Below, in pieces: positions 1-11,523 of a DNA stretch of 64,000 bases. The stretch's first letter is position 1; each line of letters opens with the position of its first letter. This stretch comes from Cladorrhinum sp. PSN259. Taxonomy: Eukaryota > Ascomycota > Sordariomycetes > Sordariales > Podosporaceae. The notes under the pieces were generated by a model, which saw nothing but the letters and a program-made list of their open reading frames with translations, searched no databases and had not been told where the DNA came from. The stretch is from positions 744,001-808,000 of the forward strand of contig MU867065.1 in the NCBI GenBank assembly GCA_033725935.1, in the 5' to 3' direction. The position numbers and the translations under genes were made by a program.

Positions 1-711
1 GCCATCAAAATTTGTGACAGGTCGGTCCTGCCGTGCATGAGTGTGAATGGAATGCAGGACTTTTTGTCTGTGATTGTGTGTAAATGTACCCTCCCCAAAA
101 CCGGGACATCACACACCGACATTCGAGGAGGGTTCAGGTTCTGGACCGCTCCTTGGCCATTGACTCATCGTCCCATCCAATCCATCCCTTCTTCTGCCTG
201 ATTACAAACCTAATTGTCAGGACCAGGCCAGCCACTCGGGAAAAAAATCTGTTGGTACCCGACCCTCCATTCGGTCGATGGCATTATCTCTTGCCGATCT
301 GGCTCGGCGGGATTGGAGTGTTATCTTGGCAACTTTTTTTTGGGGTGAGGGGAAAAATTCCTTGGCTGGATACACTGTATTCTTACAGGTTTGGCTTTTG
401 TTTGACACAGGGCTCGGGATGTTATCAGGACAAAGTTCTTGGTAGTCATTTACTACACACTTGGAAAAGGCAACTGCAAAGCATGATGATGATGCCCATG
501 ACTGAAATGAAAGTTTGTTCCCGAAAAGGTGTATCTTTATATTTTTGACGGATTGCATCTCTCCGTTCGATGAGGGTACGGCACCCGAGAGGAAAAGTAC
601 AAAAACTGGGTTGATCCTGAACAGAACCAAAAAAATTAAATTTTGACAAGCCAAAGTTCATCTATTCTTCACTTGCAAGACATCATCATGTATTCTCCTC
701 CTTCAATTTTT
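1..711. other. Intergenic, no gene seen
   Basis: This is the sequence beyond the 3' end of the P450 gene. Short overlapping ORFs occur on both strands, but none has a recognisable motif, signal peptide or sensible splice structure. It probably holds the P450 3' UTR and spacer. Confidence 0.5.
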
Positions 712-2682
712 TCACCTCTTTGCAAAAACCAAATTCAGCGGTCCAGCTTTCAAGACCAAATTATCCCTCGCCTTCTGATGAATATCCCTTCCGTCCTCCC
801 CGGGCGCGTACTCAAACCGGTAAAACATGACGGTGTAAGCAATCACGAGCCGCATAGCATTGATGGCCAACCTCTTCCCGACGCAGTTATTGGGTCCCGT
901 CAGGAATGGAAAAAATGCCTTTGGGTCGAGTACCAGTTCGGGTTTTGTTGACCATCGTTCTTTTGCAGTTGTTAGTATTCGTGGCACTTGAAGCTGGGGT
1001 TCACATTCAATAGTATGCATGGAGTGAGAAAAAAAAAAGAAAAAAAAGAAGAAAAAAAGGAACCTTACCAGGAATGAATTCCTCCGCTCTCACGAATGCC
1101 ATCTCGCTTCTCATCATTATGTACCCGGGCACCCTGACTGATACGCCTCCGGGGATGTAAGTCCCGTTTACTACGATGCCTTCGGGCGGGGTGAGCCGGG
1201 CTGCGTTGTTGGCTACGGGGTTGTCCAGCCGCAAGGATTCGTTAATGATTCCGTCCAGGAGCGGAACGGTGGAAAGGTCTGCTGAGGTGAATTCTCCGGG
1301 GATTGTGCGACCGTACAGGGGTTTGATGAGTTCGAGAAGGGTGGTCTGGTAGGATGGGTTGGCGGAGAGGTGGTAGAAGAAATGGGAGAGGACGAGGCCG
1401 ATTGTGTCACTTGCCAGTGGTGAGGTGTTAGTGAACAGTTCAAACCTGAGGTTTGGTGGGTAGGGGGAAGGGGCATACGTTGCTGCTAATAAAATCAAGG
1501 CTGAATCAAGGTAGATGAGGTGCTTGTTGAAGAATGCCGTTGGTTTCTCTGAGCGTAGGTCTTCGATGAAGTGGCCGACTATGTCGTTTGTGTGGTTCTT
1601 CTCGTCCTGGACTTGGGTGTCAGTCTCGTCTCACTATCGAGAAAGCAGGTGCTTTTGATTATCTCACATTCAATCTTCTATCCGCCATTTCCTGAGCCAA
1701 CCGATCAAATTCAGCAGCTTCCCCTTCCACTCCGAACCCCTTGAGAATCGCAAGCGGCCATATCAGCTCACCCAGATTTCCCATAGGACCAAACATCTGC
1801 TGTAACAAATCCAGCATGTGGTTGTGTTTGCCCTCCTGCAGAGTGCCAAACTCGTGGCTGAATCCAACCTTGCCCATGTGATCAAACGTTAAAAGATTGG
1901 AATAGAGGGTAGTGTTGATGGGCGTCCCGTTCAGAGATGCCAGTTTGTCAAGCCAGGTATGGCACACCTCCCTCGTCTTGTCTTCGTAGATTGCCAGTTG
2001 CTTTGTGGTCACGGTTCTCTCCCAGACCTGTCTCCTCCAACGGTGTTCCTCTCTGGTGAGGATTCCGTCCAAGTTGAACTGACCCTGGGATTCGAGGGCA
2101 TTGTAGACGCCGGCATCCTTTTTTCTGCATTTGCTCCTCGATGCGTGAATCTTGTCAACGGCATCAGATGACACGATGTAGAGTTCGTTCGGCGCTTATA
2201 AACGTCAGTTTGGGGTCAAACAAACTTATGAGAGGTACGAAACACTCACCAACTCGGACAATGTTGCCATATTTCTTGAACAGCTTGGCTTGTTCAAGAT
2301 GGAGTTTACCATCTCTCGCCAGCCAGGGACCGTAGAACCTGGTGACCTTGGCAGCAAGTGGGCCGGGGAAGTGTCTCAAAGGATGGAAGAATAATCTGTA
2401 AGTAATGATGCTAGTAAACAGGGAGATAAGATATGTGGTGAAAAGGGCGGTAGAGATCATGAATCCGCGGGTGATTCCTCCTTGACTTGCAATGGCTGCT
2501 GCCGTAATGCCCGTATATGCTAGGACATGGCCAACAAAGATGCCGTAAGCCTGCATATCACGGTACCCACGGATGAAGTACAGGAGGTGAGATAGAAATC
2601 CCGTCAATGCCGCAACCGCACATGCCCGACTGAGGTCATCCCGGGCGGCCACCCAAGACGACGGGGAGACTAGGAGATCCAT
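712..2682 (-). CDS. Cytochrome P450 monooxygenase (five exons)
   Basis: Haem-thiolate monooxygenase, probably anchored in the ER membrane and acting on a secondary metabolite or xenobiotic. The model joins exons 2682-2250, 2194-1668, 1624-1479, 1409-1069 and 959-712 into about 564 aa. The ATG at 2682 is the first in frame before a long hydrophobic N-terminus with several membrane segments. These lead to the Pro-rich hinge (HPLRHFPGPLAAK). Visible hallmarks are the I-helix core AATDTIG, formed across the third intron, the ExxR motif ESLR, FIPERW, and the haem loop FLTGPNNCVGKRLA. The loop has Asn where FxxGxRxCxG has Arg. The 1410-1478 intron is 69 nt and in frame, so automated models may miss it. 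By family resemblance it is near fungal tryprostatin-B-6-hydroxylase-like P450s, but the substrate cannot be read. The second intron (1625-1667, 43 nt) is the least certain join. Confidence 0.88.
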
Positions 2683-4009
2683 GATTTCCGGCAAGATGTG
2701 AGAGGGAACGGACCACTAGTACGGGAAACTCCACCTGTGAACTTCAATGTCAGAAATCCTCCTTTCTAAATATCCCGGACTCGGGTAGCTCTTCTCATTT
2801 TGATCTTGCTGAGTGATGGCATTCTGATGGTTTATCCCATTGTTTCTTGGTCCAAAAAGCGGGGACTATGACCAGATCAGCATCCCGCCTGCAGGTAGCT
2901 GAGGTAAGAATTTGGCGTCAAGTCCACCAAGCAAGGGTAACAGACAGCGTGTGATTGGTTCAAATACACCATAGTGCGGTAGCCCGCATGAGAGAGGTAG
3001 TAACGTGTTCAAACTAGGGCGTGGTGATTGGAGGGTGGCGTTTTGCATTCGCATCTCCGTGTCGTTTGCTTACGAGGCATGTGCGTATTCGATAGTAGTA
3101 ATAAATGGCGCTGAGAAAGCACATTGAAACCTGAACTAGAGCCATTCCGATTTTGGTAAAAAGCAGATGGAATACGGAAACCATTTTTGTTCCGAAAGGT
3201 TCAAATAGTAGTAGAGTTTGGACATATCCAAAAGACACTGGGCTTTTAGATGAGAACGTTCAACTCCCAAGTCCGGATCGTGGTGGTTTTATTTCAAGCA
3301 CATCCCATTTTTCGAATGTTGTGATAGTCCACCCGGCACAACCGAAACTGTAACTTTTATGTCGTGCAACAGAAACATCAAGTCGGATATTCGGATCCAA
3401 GAGGGAAAGCCGCATCTGTTCATGAAGTCCAGGCGCTCAAAGGGGTTAAGGATTTACCAGTGATGAAAGAAATCCAAAGTGTTTGACAAGTACATGTAAC
3501 GATGACGGCCTGGAGAGTGATCGAAAGGAGAAGGAAACTAAAGACTCCTAGGAATTTCTTAAAAGGAATTGGTGTTAATATATGTCTCTGGAAGAAAAAT
3601 GGCAAGAAGGAGACCAAAATCGACGAAAAGAGGGTAAAAAAGGGCGGTATAATCTTTGAATACGGCAGGAGCCCATCTTCATTTTGGACATTTTGCGGTA
3701 TTGGACGAGATTGAAAGTCATGCAATGGACATCTCATCCAAATACTTGTCGCTCCGGATCAAATATTATAGGGTGCAAGTGCTCAAAGATGAGAGCTGAT
3801 TTCATGTGTTGGGACTGAGAAAGCAAGAGTTACATATTGACATGAGCCAGCCGGTTCTTGGCCGTATATGCATCATTAGAAGCAGTATTGAAGTGTTGGA
3901 TTGTAATATCATCATCGATTGCACTCAGTACGTGTGGGTTCACAACATTAGAGTCCTAAAGAACAAAGTACCTTTCCATCTCTGCTGAACCATCTCAGTC
4001 ACCATTATA
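2683..4009. other. Intergenic spacer
   Basis: About 1.3 kb between the P450 start and the 3' end of the DUF1996 gene. It should contain the P450 promoter. Only short ORFs without recognisable features are present. Confidence 0.5.
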
Positions 4010-5206
4010 CTAGTGAACCATCACGTCACCTGGAAGCTTGGCAAGCCCTGGAAGGATTCAGTCAGTTACCACGGCGCACAGTGTAGGGAATGACTCAAGA
4101 ACGAAATACTCACATCCATCAAAGTTCTCCTTGACCATGTCTTTGACCTGGCACTTGTTCTGCTCGGCAATGCTCTGACTCTTGAGCATGGGAGCACTGA
4201 CGTAAGTGTGCCCATCCATGGCCTTTTGAAGGGAGTCGCCCTTCCAACCGAAGAGATAATCAGCATGGCTGGAGAATCCACTCTGATCACCACTCGACCA
4301 GACAAACGGCTGGCTTCCATCCTCGGGCCAGTCAGCCTTGTTGTTGAACTGCCGGGTGTCCCAAACCGTCTCCAAAAGGATCTGAGGGATCTTGACCGGG
4401 TGAGTCGAAGGGCATGGGCCACCAGACTCAAAGGTGCCGCTCTCGGGGTAGGCAACGTGATCCCGATGGTTGGGGGTGTCGAGATTGACACCGTCCCAGC
4501 AGGTGGGGAAGCGGTGGTTGGCCATGATTCCGCCCTTGCAGGGAGTCTTTGGGAATCCGATGCTCTCGGGAGTGCGCGAGGCTTGGTTCTCCATGCAGGT
4601 GAATGTGAGCTGGCGGAAGTCTCTGGATTGATCGCGGCTGCGGAAGCCGACGTCTCCGATGAGCATGCGGAAGCCTGGCTTGAATGCCGTCACCTTGGAC
4701 TTTTGTGCCTATTTGCCGGAACTGTCAGCCAATGTGTATGTGAAGTCGTAGGACAGACGTGCTCATACCGTGTCAAACAGAGCATCAGACATGTAGTAGA
4801 CCATCATGCCGCCCTTGGTCCCCTCAATGCCTGCTTGAGCCATCTGTGGGACTCTCTTGAAAGTGCCATTTCTAGCACGGAAGTAGAGCACGGCTGTCCA
4901 GTAGTTGGAAAAGTCCTCACTGAACTGACAGCTCGTGCAAGTTGAGAGGGTGGCAAGGTCGTGATCCTGGGGGTCCATCGAGACATTAAAGGAGTTCTGC
5001 AGAGCGTGTCAGCGCGGGTCTCGAATGCAACTGGCCACCGACAAACGTACTCCTCCAATGATTTGATGCAGATGCGGCGAGGGATTCTGTCCAGGGTTAA
5101 CCAGGGGATCAAGGCGCTGGACGGTCAGCTGGGCACATCCGAATCGGAGCAGGGCGCTCGTGGGCGCAACAAGCCCGGAGGCAGCAATGAGGCCGTTGAA
5201 CTTCAT
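4010..5206 (-). CDS. Secreted DUF1996-domain protein
   Basis: Exons 5206-5051, 4996-4769, 4708-4114 and 4047-4010 give about 338 aa. The ATG at 5206 begins a classical signal peptide (MKFNGLIAASGLVAPTSA). An upstream in-frame TTG at 5218 is not needed. The mature part matches the fungal DUF1996 family: an early HQIIGG / NSF block across intron 1, a conserved Cys-containing stretch CTSCQFSEDFSNYW, NHRFPTCWDGVNLD, then NHRDHVAYP, and the terminal SGFSSHADYLFGW. Exon 4 supplies the usual GWLAKLPGD ending, which supports the last splice. DUF1996 proteins are secreted and widespread in wood- and plant-degrading fungi, and some carry WSC or CBM1 modules. None is seen here. Biochemical function is unknown. 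Confidence 0.88.
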
Positions 5207-5738
5207 CTCGTGATGCAAACACTGCGGAGCAGGATGTCGATGACAAGGGGAGCCGAGCAGACTGGAACCGGCGAAGAAGGGACTGGAGAAAAAGGGGTAA
5301 TTATCATGTTGCCTTGAAATGAGATGCCACCGGCATCAGCTATTGGCAGCATCGATGCCATTTGCCGATGGCCTAGAACCCCAGTCGCACGTGGAAATCA
5401 AGTTGTGGCTGAGAATTGGGGTATACCGGCTTCGGTTGAGCAGCCGAGGGATATTGAATTTAATGACGGTTAATGAAGAAAGCATGGCGATGGCCCATCG
5501 GCAAAGATTTATTTTCTGGGACTGATATATCCATTCGACAGGAAAACTGCCGACTGGATGTAATTAACAACTGAAGAGGCAAAGTATCCGGATGATATTA
5601 ATCCCCAATCCTCAAGGGCTCCAATCAAGTGCTGCCAGTGTCTTGCATGAGTATACATATCTGATCTCGACATCGCCCATGTGGCAGGATAACTGGGGCA
5701 CTTGACAGTCATCTCCAGCCACTGTTCTCTTACCAACA

Positions 5739-6083
5739 ATGATTCCCAAATTCTCAGTGTTTGTCCTTTTGTGGGCGGCGGCTTCCCCCGTCCTTGGCCA
5801 ACAGGCTCTCGAGTGCACTCGAGAGGTAGCTCGAAGCGACGAATGTGCGGCTGTCATCAACCCAAACGCCTGCTACAACCAGTTCCGATGGAACAGCAGG
5901 ACCCTCACTTGTATTGATGGAAAAGATGATGCCGAAAGAAAGCGAAGGGTAAGTCTCAATTACGAGGGAGATGGCGGTGATTTTGATTCAACCGAACTGA
6001 CTGGGTGATAGGCATGCCTCTGCTGCAATTGTGTGGGAGCAGTGATGTGCAACTGGGTCAAGACAAGCAAGTACTGCACGTGA
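5739..6083 (+). CDS. Small secreted cysteine-rich protein (93 aa)
   Basis: Exons 5739-5948 and 6012-6083 (intron 5949-6011, 63 bp, GTAAGT..TAG) encode 93 aa. The N-terminus is a signal peptide (MIPKFSVFVLLWAAASPVLG). The mature chain is about 73 residues. A basic RKRR site at the exon junction is followed directly by a dense cysteine cluster (ACLCCNCVGAVMCNW) and a final YCT. Without splicing the frame would run into intron sequence and lose these cysteines, so the splice is well supported. It matches the profile of fungal effector-like or defensin-like small secreted proteins, but I recognise no named family. The basic site could be a Kex2 processing signal (inference). Confidence 0.7.
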
Positions 6084-6932
6084 GGGAGAAGGGGTGGTCG
6101 CTGTGGTGGTGTGATGGAAGGTATTCGAAAGGATCCAGCTCGGCGTTGATATTAATTCGGTCTTGTAAAAAATGTTCATACATCAGCAATGATAAGTCGA
6201 CTCCCAAGTGTGTTGTTATGCTAGGTCATGATAGGTGTGACTTTCACATCAGCTATGTTCTGATGAGCGAGGAAAATGTTTAACAGGGAGAGAGAGAGAG
6301 AGAGGGGGGGGGGGGGGGGGGGGAAAAAAACCCGTCACCCCCGCTGAATATTTCGCTGTTACCGAGAAGAGAAGTCGTGCCTTCCTCACTTGCACTGCCA
6401 GACTGCCGCTGTCACTGCGTTCCAAGTTTCCATGAGTACAAAAGTCAATTGAAATAATATCCACCACGTGCGTCCCTGACCGGCCCGCCGTGTTTGCCAC
6501 CTGCGAGTTACTGCCATTCTTCCCATGCCGACACCTGGGAATGACAAATCTTAACTTGCTCTCAACATCCATGGACGTTGCGCAGGTGCATGGGCAACTG
6601 CCAGGTCACTATCGACATTTCCTTCCGCTTCTTGCAGTCTCCCACTTCCCCCATTCCTTCCCTAGAACACAGCAACGCAACCAGCAGCCCTTTTTGCAAC
6701 TCACCTTGACAAGATCATCCAGCAAAACTAGATGTTGTCTCGATCCTTCGTTAGCTCATCCTATGACGTCACTGAAGCCCTGCTTACTGTGTTACAACGC
6801 ATCAAAACTCCGCAGTGTCTCAGCTACACCGATGTTTTGAGTCGCTGATCGGCAAAGTCGGATCGAAGGGATTTCCTTCAAGATGTTCCCCGTTCATTCA
6901 CAATCGTGCGCAGCCAAGAGTCAAAATTGAAC
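6084..6932. other. Intergenic with GA/poly-G tract
   Basis: No gene seen. The stretch contains a (GA)n run followed directly by an uninterrupted G tract of about 20 (6289-6323), then promoter sequence for the hydrolase gene starting at 6933. Confidence 0.55.
6289..6323. repeat. GA microsatellite plus poly-G run
   Basis: A (GA)n run of about eight units is followed by about 20 G residues and a short A run. It is likely to vary in length between strains. Confidence 0.9.
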
Positions 6933-8152
6933 ATGCTTCTACTACTACCCCTGTCGGTCTTAATCGTGAATTCAGGGCGAGTAGGGTTGACCTCTGCACA
7001 GGATGTCCCGCATACCCACACATACTTTTACGCGGGCGGCTCATATACCCGGGATGCTTCAAACCAGACCTACAAACATCATCAGATGTATGTCGATAAG
7101 TTAGTGCCTGCAGCAGGTGTAACACAACCATACCCCGTCGTTTTGATCCATGGATGGTCTCAAACAGCAACTGTAAGTTCAATTGCCCCCTCTTTGGTGA
7201 CGGCCTGTGCTGACAATCTTTTCAGAACTTCTTGAACAAACCGGATGGCGGTCGCGGATGGGCCTCACTATTTCTCGAACAGGGGTATGAAGTCTACCTG
7301 ACCGATCAACCGATGCGCGGCCGATCTCGGTGGCAGGAAAGCGACGGCACACTCCTGACGCTCAGCGCCGAGTCGATAATGCAGTTCTTTACCGACCCGT
7401 CCTCTCACAATCTCTACCCTCAAGCATCCCTCCACACGCAATGGCCGGGCAACGGATCGATCGGAGACCCCATCTTTGACGCCTTTTACAGCTCACAAGT
7501 CCCCGCAATCGCCAATACCACGGCCCAACAACTCGCCAGCCAGGCCGCCGTAGCAGACCTCTTGGATCACATCGGCAAGCCAGTTGTGCTTCTTGGACAC
7601 AGCCAGGGTGGACCCGTCCCGTTATTGGTTGCCGATGTCCGACCAGACCTGGTTGAGGCCATCATCTTGATCGAACCGGCTGGTCCGCCGTTTAAGGAAG
7701 TTACCTTTGACGATCCGGATGCGCGGCCCTGGGGAGTCACACATGCCCCAATCACATACGACCCTCCTATCAAGAGCGATCCAAGGGTTGAGCTTGTGCG
7801 CGAGAGCTTTCCCCCTGAGAATCCCAATGTGGTAGGCTGTATTCTCCAGGATGACAGCAACCCGTCGAGGGCTCCAAGGAGGCTCATCAACCTCGTCGAC
7901 AAGCCTATCCTTTTGGTGACTGGAGAGGCGAGCTATGCTGCTGGATACGATCACTGCACTGTCAGGTACCTGCAACAGGCTGGGTGTGAGAAGGCAAGCC
8001 ATTTGGAGTTGGGAAACGTCGGGATACACGGGAATGGGCACATGATGTTTTTGGAGATGAATAGTGATGAGATACAGGCTGCGCTGGCCGAGTGGGTTGC
8101 TGGTGTTTCTGGGAAAGGGGAGATATCAGCGGAGTCCTGCCTGACGGAATAA
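6933..8152 (+). CDS. Secreted alpha/beta-hydrolase (lipase/esterase-like)
   Basis: Exons 6933-7172 and 7226-8152 (53-bp intron, GTAAGT..CAG) give 388 aa. The ATG at 6933 opens a signal peptide (MLLLLPLSVLIVNSG). In-frame sequence upstream offers only a GTG. The fold is visible from the oxyanion-type strand VVLIHGWSQTAT, the nucleophile elbow LLGHSQGGP (Ser about 206) and a late GHMMF holding the likely catalytic His. Fungal relatives are extracellular or vesicular hydrolases of about 350-400 aa with unknown substrates. The gene lies upstream of the LPMO in the same orientation, but the two are separate transcripts about 890 bp apart. Substrate (lipid or small ester) cannot be decided. Confidence 0.88.
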
Positions 8153-9038
8153 CCTGGGCTCTCGGGACCTCGTTCCGGCTTCAAAGTTTCAGCACGTCGC
8201 ATTGAATGAGACGCTCCTCGAGCTCTGGAGTCTTTGAACCGTGGCTTTGGTGTCAATCCTGAAGATGGTCTTGCTGGGACAAACAACGACAACTTGGGCT
8301 TGGCACGGGGTTTGACATTATCTTGATGGCAGGCAGTATTGAATACGATCTTGATTTCTTTGCACAGTATTCCGTGCTCCCGGTTGGCTTTCAGACCAAG
8401 GCGCTCACCGGGGCGGTCCGCCAACGAACCAAGGAATCTTGTAACTGGTCGCATCTCTCATATTACATCCCACAACGTTGATGCCTTGTCATAGTTGCGC
8501 GCATTTTGGGCTGCATTCGCAAGATGATGTTTTTGTCGTCGATAAATGAAGGCTCATCCTTTGTTTATTCGGCACATGATGGTCCGTCGGGAAGCTGGCA
8601 GCGTTTTATACGTCATGCGTCAACACAACTCTCCCGCTCAATATCGAAATGGCGCCGACGGCGTTTCTTTCCGGTATTGCATGGACTCTTTATATTAATC
8701 AAGCATCTCGCCAAGCGACGATTCCACCAGTCTCTACCCCGGCATCTCATCACGAGTGGATCCCATGGCGCAACACGTTCCGGCATCACCATATTAGCCG
8801 GCAGGTGATGGACGGCCCAGCATATGCTGTGTAAAACCTGGGGAAACCTGGGGAAGCGCTCTTAGGAATCTCGGCTTTTGTAGCCTGGATTCCCGATTTG
8901 GTCTTAAAACGTTGGATATAGCTTTGTGCTTGCACTATTTATCTTGGACATCAACCTCACTTTTCTGAATTGGTTTTTTTTTCCTGCTCAACAACCTGGT
9001 CTCATCAGTCTCTTGTTCAGCCTCAAGTCAGAGTCAAA
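8153..9038. other. Intergenic spacer / LPMO promoter
   Basis: About 0.9 kb with no convincing gene. A short direct repeat of a GGGGAAACCT-type unit lies near 8836-8856. The last few hundred bases should be the LPMO promoter. Confidence 0.5.
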
Positions 9039-9839
9039 ATGCATCTTTCATTCCTCAACCTCGGCCTCCTTGCCACGGGCGCTGCCGCCCACGGTGCTGT
9101 CACCAGCTACATCATCGCTGGCAAGACCTACCCTGGGTGAGTTCTGGACTTGACCCCCTAAAAGCATTGAAAATGACGTCTAACTGGTCGTACCTGCAGC
9201 TACCAGGGTTTCTCCCCCGCCAACTCAAAGGATGTGATTCAGAGACAATGGCCTGACTACAACCCAATCACCTCTTGCTCGTCGGCCAAACTCAGGTGCA
9301 ATGGTGGTACCTCGGCCACACAGAGCGCAACTGCTGCTCCCGGCGACAAGGTCAGCGCCGTCTGGCAACAGTGGACTCACAGCCAAGGCCCCATCATCGT
9401 CTGGATGTACAAGTGCGCCGGCGCTTTCAGCTCCTGCGACGGTTCCGGCCAGGGTTGGTTCAAGATCGACGAGGGCGGCTTCACCGCCAACCCCAGCAAG
9501 AACATCTACCTCGACAGCGAGAGCCCATCCGGCTGGGAGATCGCCAAGCTCGTCGGAGGCAACAAGCAGTGGACCAGCACGATCCCCAACCTCGCCCCCG
9601 GCAACTACCTCATCCGCCACGAGCTGATTGCCCTGCACCAGGCAAATGCTCCTCAGTTCTACCCCGAGTGCGCTCAGATCACCCTCACCGGCTCCGGCTC
9701 CGGCAACCCGGCCTCCTCATACAAGGCCTCCATCCCAGGCTACTGCGCCGACAGCGACTCCAACATCAAGGTGCCCATCAACAACCGAAACATTGCCCAG
9801 GAGTACAAGGTCCCCGGACCTGCCGTCTACAGGGGTTAA
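9039..9839 (+). CDS. AA9 lytic polysaccharide monooxygenase
   Basis: Copper-dependent secreted enzyme that oxidatively cleaves cellulose or xyloglucan chains. Exons 9039-9136 and 9200-9839 give 245 aa. Signal peptide residues 1-17 end in AAA, so the mature chain starts at His18, the first copper ligand (HGAVTSYIIAG). The second histidine-brace residue is His93 in QWTHSQGP. The second-sphere His/Gln and axial Tyr are seen in RHELIALHQ and QFYPECAQITL. The 63-bp intron splits the Gly codon after KTYP and joins exactly to YQGF, a conserved AA9 position. There is no CBM1 module or linker, so it is a single-domain AA9. Regioselectivity cannot be read safely. Confidence 0.96.
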
Positions 9840-10147
9840 GTTTAATGAATAAGGGAAAGTGGAATTGAGGTTACCGATATACACATACTCACAGGTTCAA
9901 ACTTTTGTACATACAATCTTGGATATACTTTTTTATTTTTTTTTGATTCATAAACATCATGTATCTACATAGCTACGCCATCATTGGTTTCTGCATGAAA
10001 TATGTCGATTTGACATGGAATTGTTGCATTAAAGTCATTATCAATTATGCCTGCCTGCCTGCCTTGCCCCGCCCAAGTTTCCAAAAACCCATATGTACCC
10101 AAAAAAGAAACTCCGAAAAAAAAACAAAAACAAAGATGTGATTTATA

Positions 10148-11523
10148 CTAGCATGTTCCAAAGCCACCTTGGCATCCAGAACCGCAGTACTCGGCAGTAG
10201 AGCCACTATTTTTGACAGTAGTGTTAGTTTCTTATCTTCTTTATATGAAAGGGGAACAAATACTTACCACCATCCGTACTGGGAGCAGCAACGACCAAAA
10301 GCCGAGCCGGTACAAGTGTAACGATTTCCGCTGTTGTTACCGCAACTGGCGTCAGGAGAGGCAGTCACGCCGGGGGTCGTGCCACCACCACCACCACCGC
10401 CGCCGCCGCCAGTGCCGCCACCAACAGCCTGGCCGGTAGTGGCACTGCGATACCAGTTTCCGGAGGGATCTCCACGGCACTCCCCGACAGTGACGAGACG
10501 GTATCCCTTCTGGCGGGCGTTGTTGATGATGCTCTCTGCCAGAGACTTGACGGTCCACTCGTGGACGTCGTGCTCGAGGCTGATGTACGAGTTGGCAGCC
10601 GCGTTGGTGCTGACGGCCGAACTAAAGATGTTGGCGCTGTTGCCGATGGCTCCGGGGCTGTCGTTGTTGTAGTCGAGCGTGTCAATGTTCCACATGATGA
10701 CGTGGTATCCCAGGGCGGCCATGTCGGCCTGGCAGGCGCCGTCGCAGGAGCCGTAGGGGGGACGCATGTAGGTCGGGATGTAGCCGAAGATGTCTCTCAT
10801 GATCTCCTCGACGCCACCCATCTGGCTGCGTCGGCCGGCAGTGTTGAGGGTGTTGAGGTCGGCGTGGGCGAAGGTGTGGGAGCCGATCTGGTGCCCGTTG
10901 GCAATCATGCGACGGAGGACGTCCGGGTAGGGAGCGTCTCTGGTGTTGGCCCAGTTCTGGCCGTTGATGAAGAAGGTTGCCTTGGCGTTGAGTCTGGCGA
11001 GAGTGTCGAGGAGGAGGCTCGTCCACTGGTACGGGCCGTCGTCAAAGGTGATTGCGATGGTGCCGGGTGTGCTGCAGGTGGAGATCTGAGCACCGTAGGG
11101 CACGCTTCCGAACTGAGGACGGGGAACATCGAGGATACCACCACCGCCTCCTCCTCCTCCACCGCCGCCACCGCCGCCGCCACCAGTGCTGTAAAATCAT
11201 GTTAGACGATAATCTTTGAACACAAAGAGGTTGAGAAAGAGTGCTTACCCGTCACATGTGCCAAACCCCGACTGGCAGCCGGCAGCACAGTACTCGGCAC
11301 CAACGCCGCAGTATCCCCATTGTGAACAACACAAGCCGGCGCCGCAGGAGCCAATACCTGATCCGCAGTTTTGCCGTTTTCTTAAGAGGGAGAAGTCTCT
11401 TCTTGAGGCTCTAATATTGGAGGTTGCTGGTGCCGACTGCTGTGCCCCATCGGTGACAGCGGCAGCTGCAGCCACAGCCGTAAAGGCCGTTGCGGTAAAT
11501 AATGATATTTGAGACCAAAGCAT
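10148..11523 (-). CDS. Chitin deacetylase (CE4) flanked by two CBM18 domains
   Basis: Secreted polysaccharide deacetylase converting chitin to chitosan. Exons 11523-11249, 11188-10268 and 10205-10148 give 417 aa. Order: signal peptide, basic propeptide-like stretch ending LLRKR, CBM18 no. 1 (NCGSGIGSCGAGLCCSQWGY onward), glycine-rich linker, CE4 catalytic domain, a second Gly-rich linker, then CBM18 no. 2 completed only by the small last exon. CE4 motifs are intact: TFDDGP (139-144), SHTFAH with His196 and His200, RPPYGSCD, the WNIDTLDY block and SLEHDVH. The last intron splits a CBM18 cysteine codon, and skipping it truncates the module. Such enzymes act on the fungus's own wall and can hide chitin from plant chitinases. 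Confidence 0.96.

Noticed and set aside
217..661. Overlapping ORFs on both strands at the window start
   Set aside because: No motif, signal or splice logic. Composition fits a 3' UTR and spacer.
9225..9638. 137-aa minus-strand ORF opposite the LPMO
   Set aside because: Mirror of GC-rich LPMO coding sequence. The plus-strand AA9 protein has full family motifs.
10561..11205. 214-aa plus-strand ORF rich in Val/Gly opposite the chitin deacetylase
   Set aside because: Low-complexity antisense shadow of the CE4 domain.
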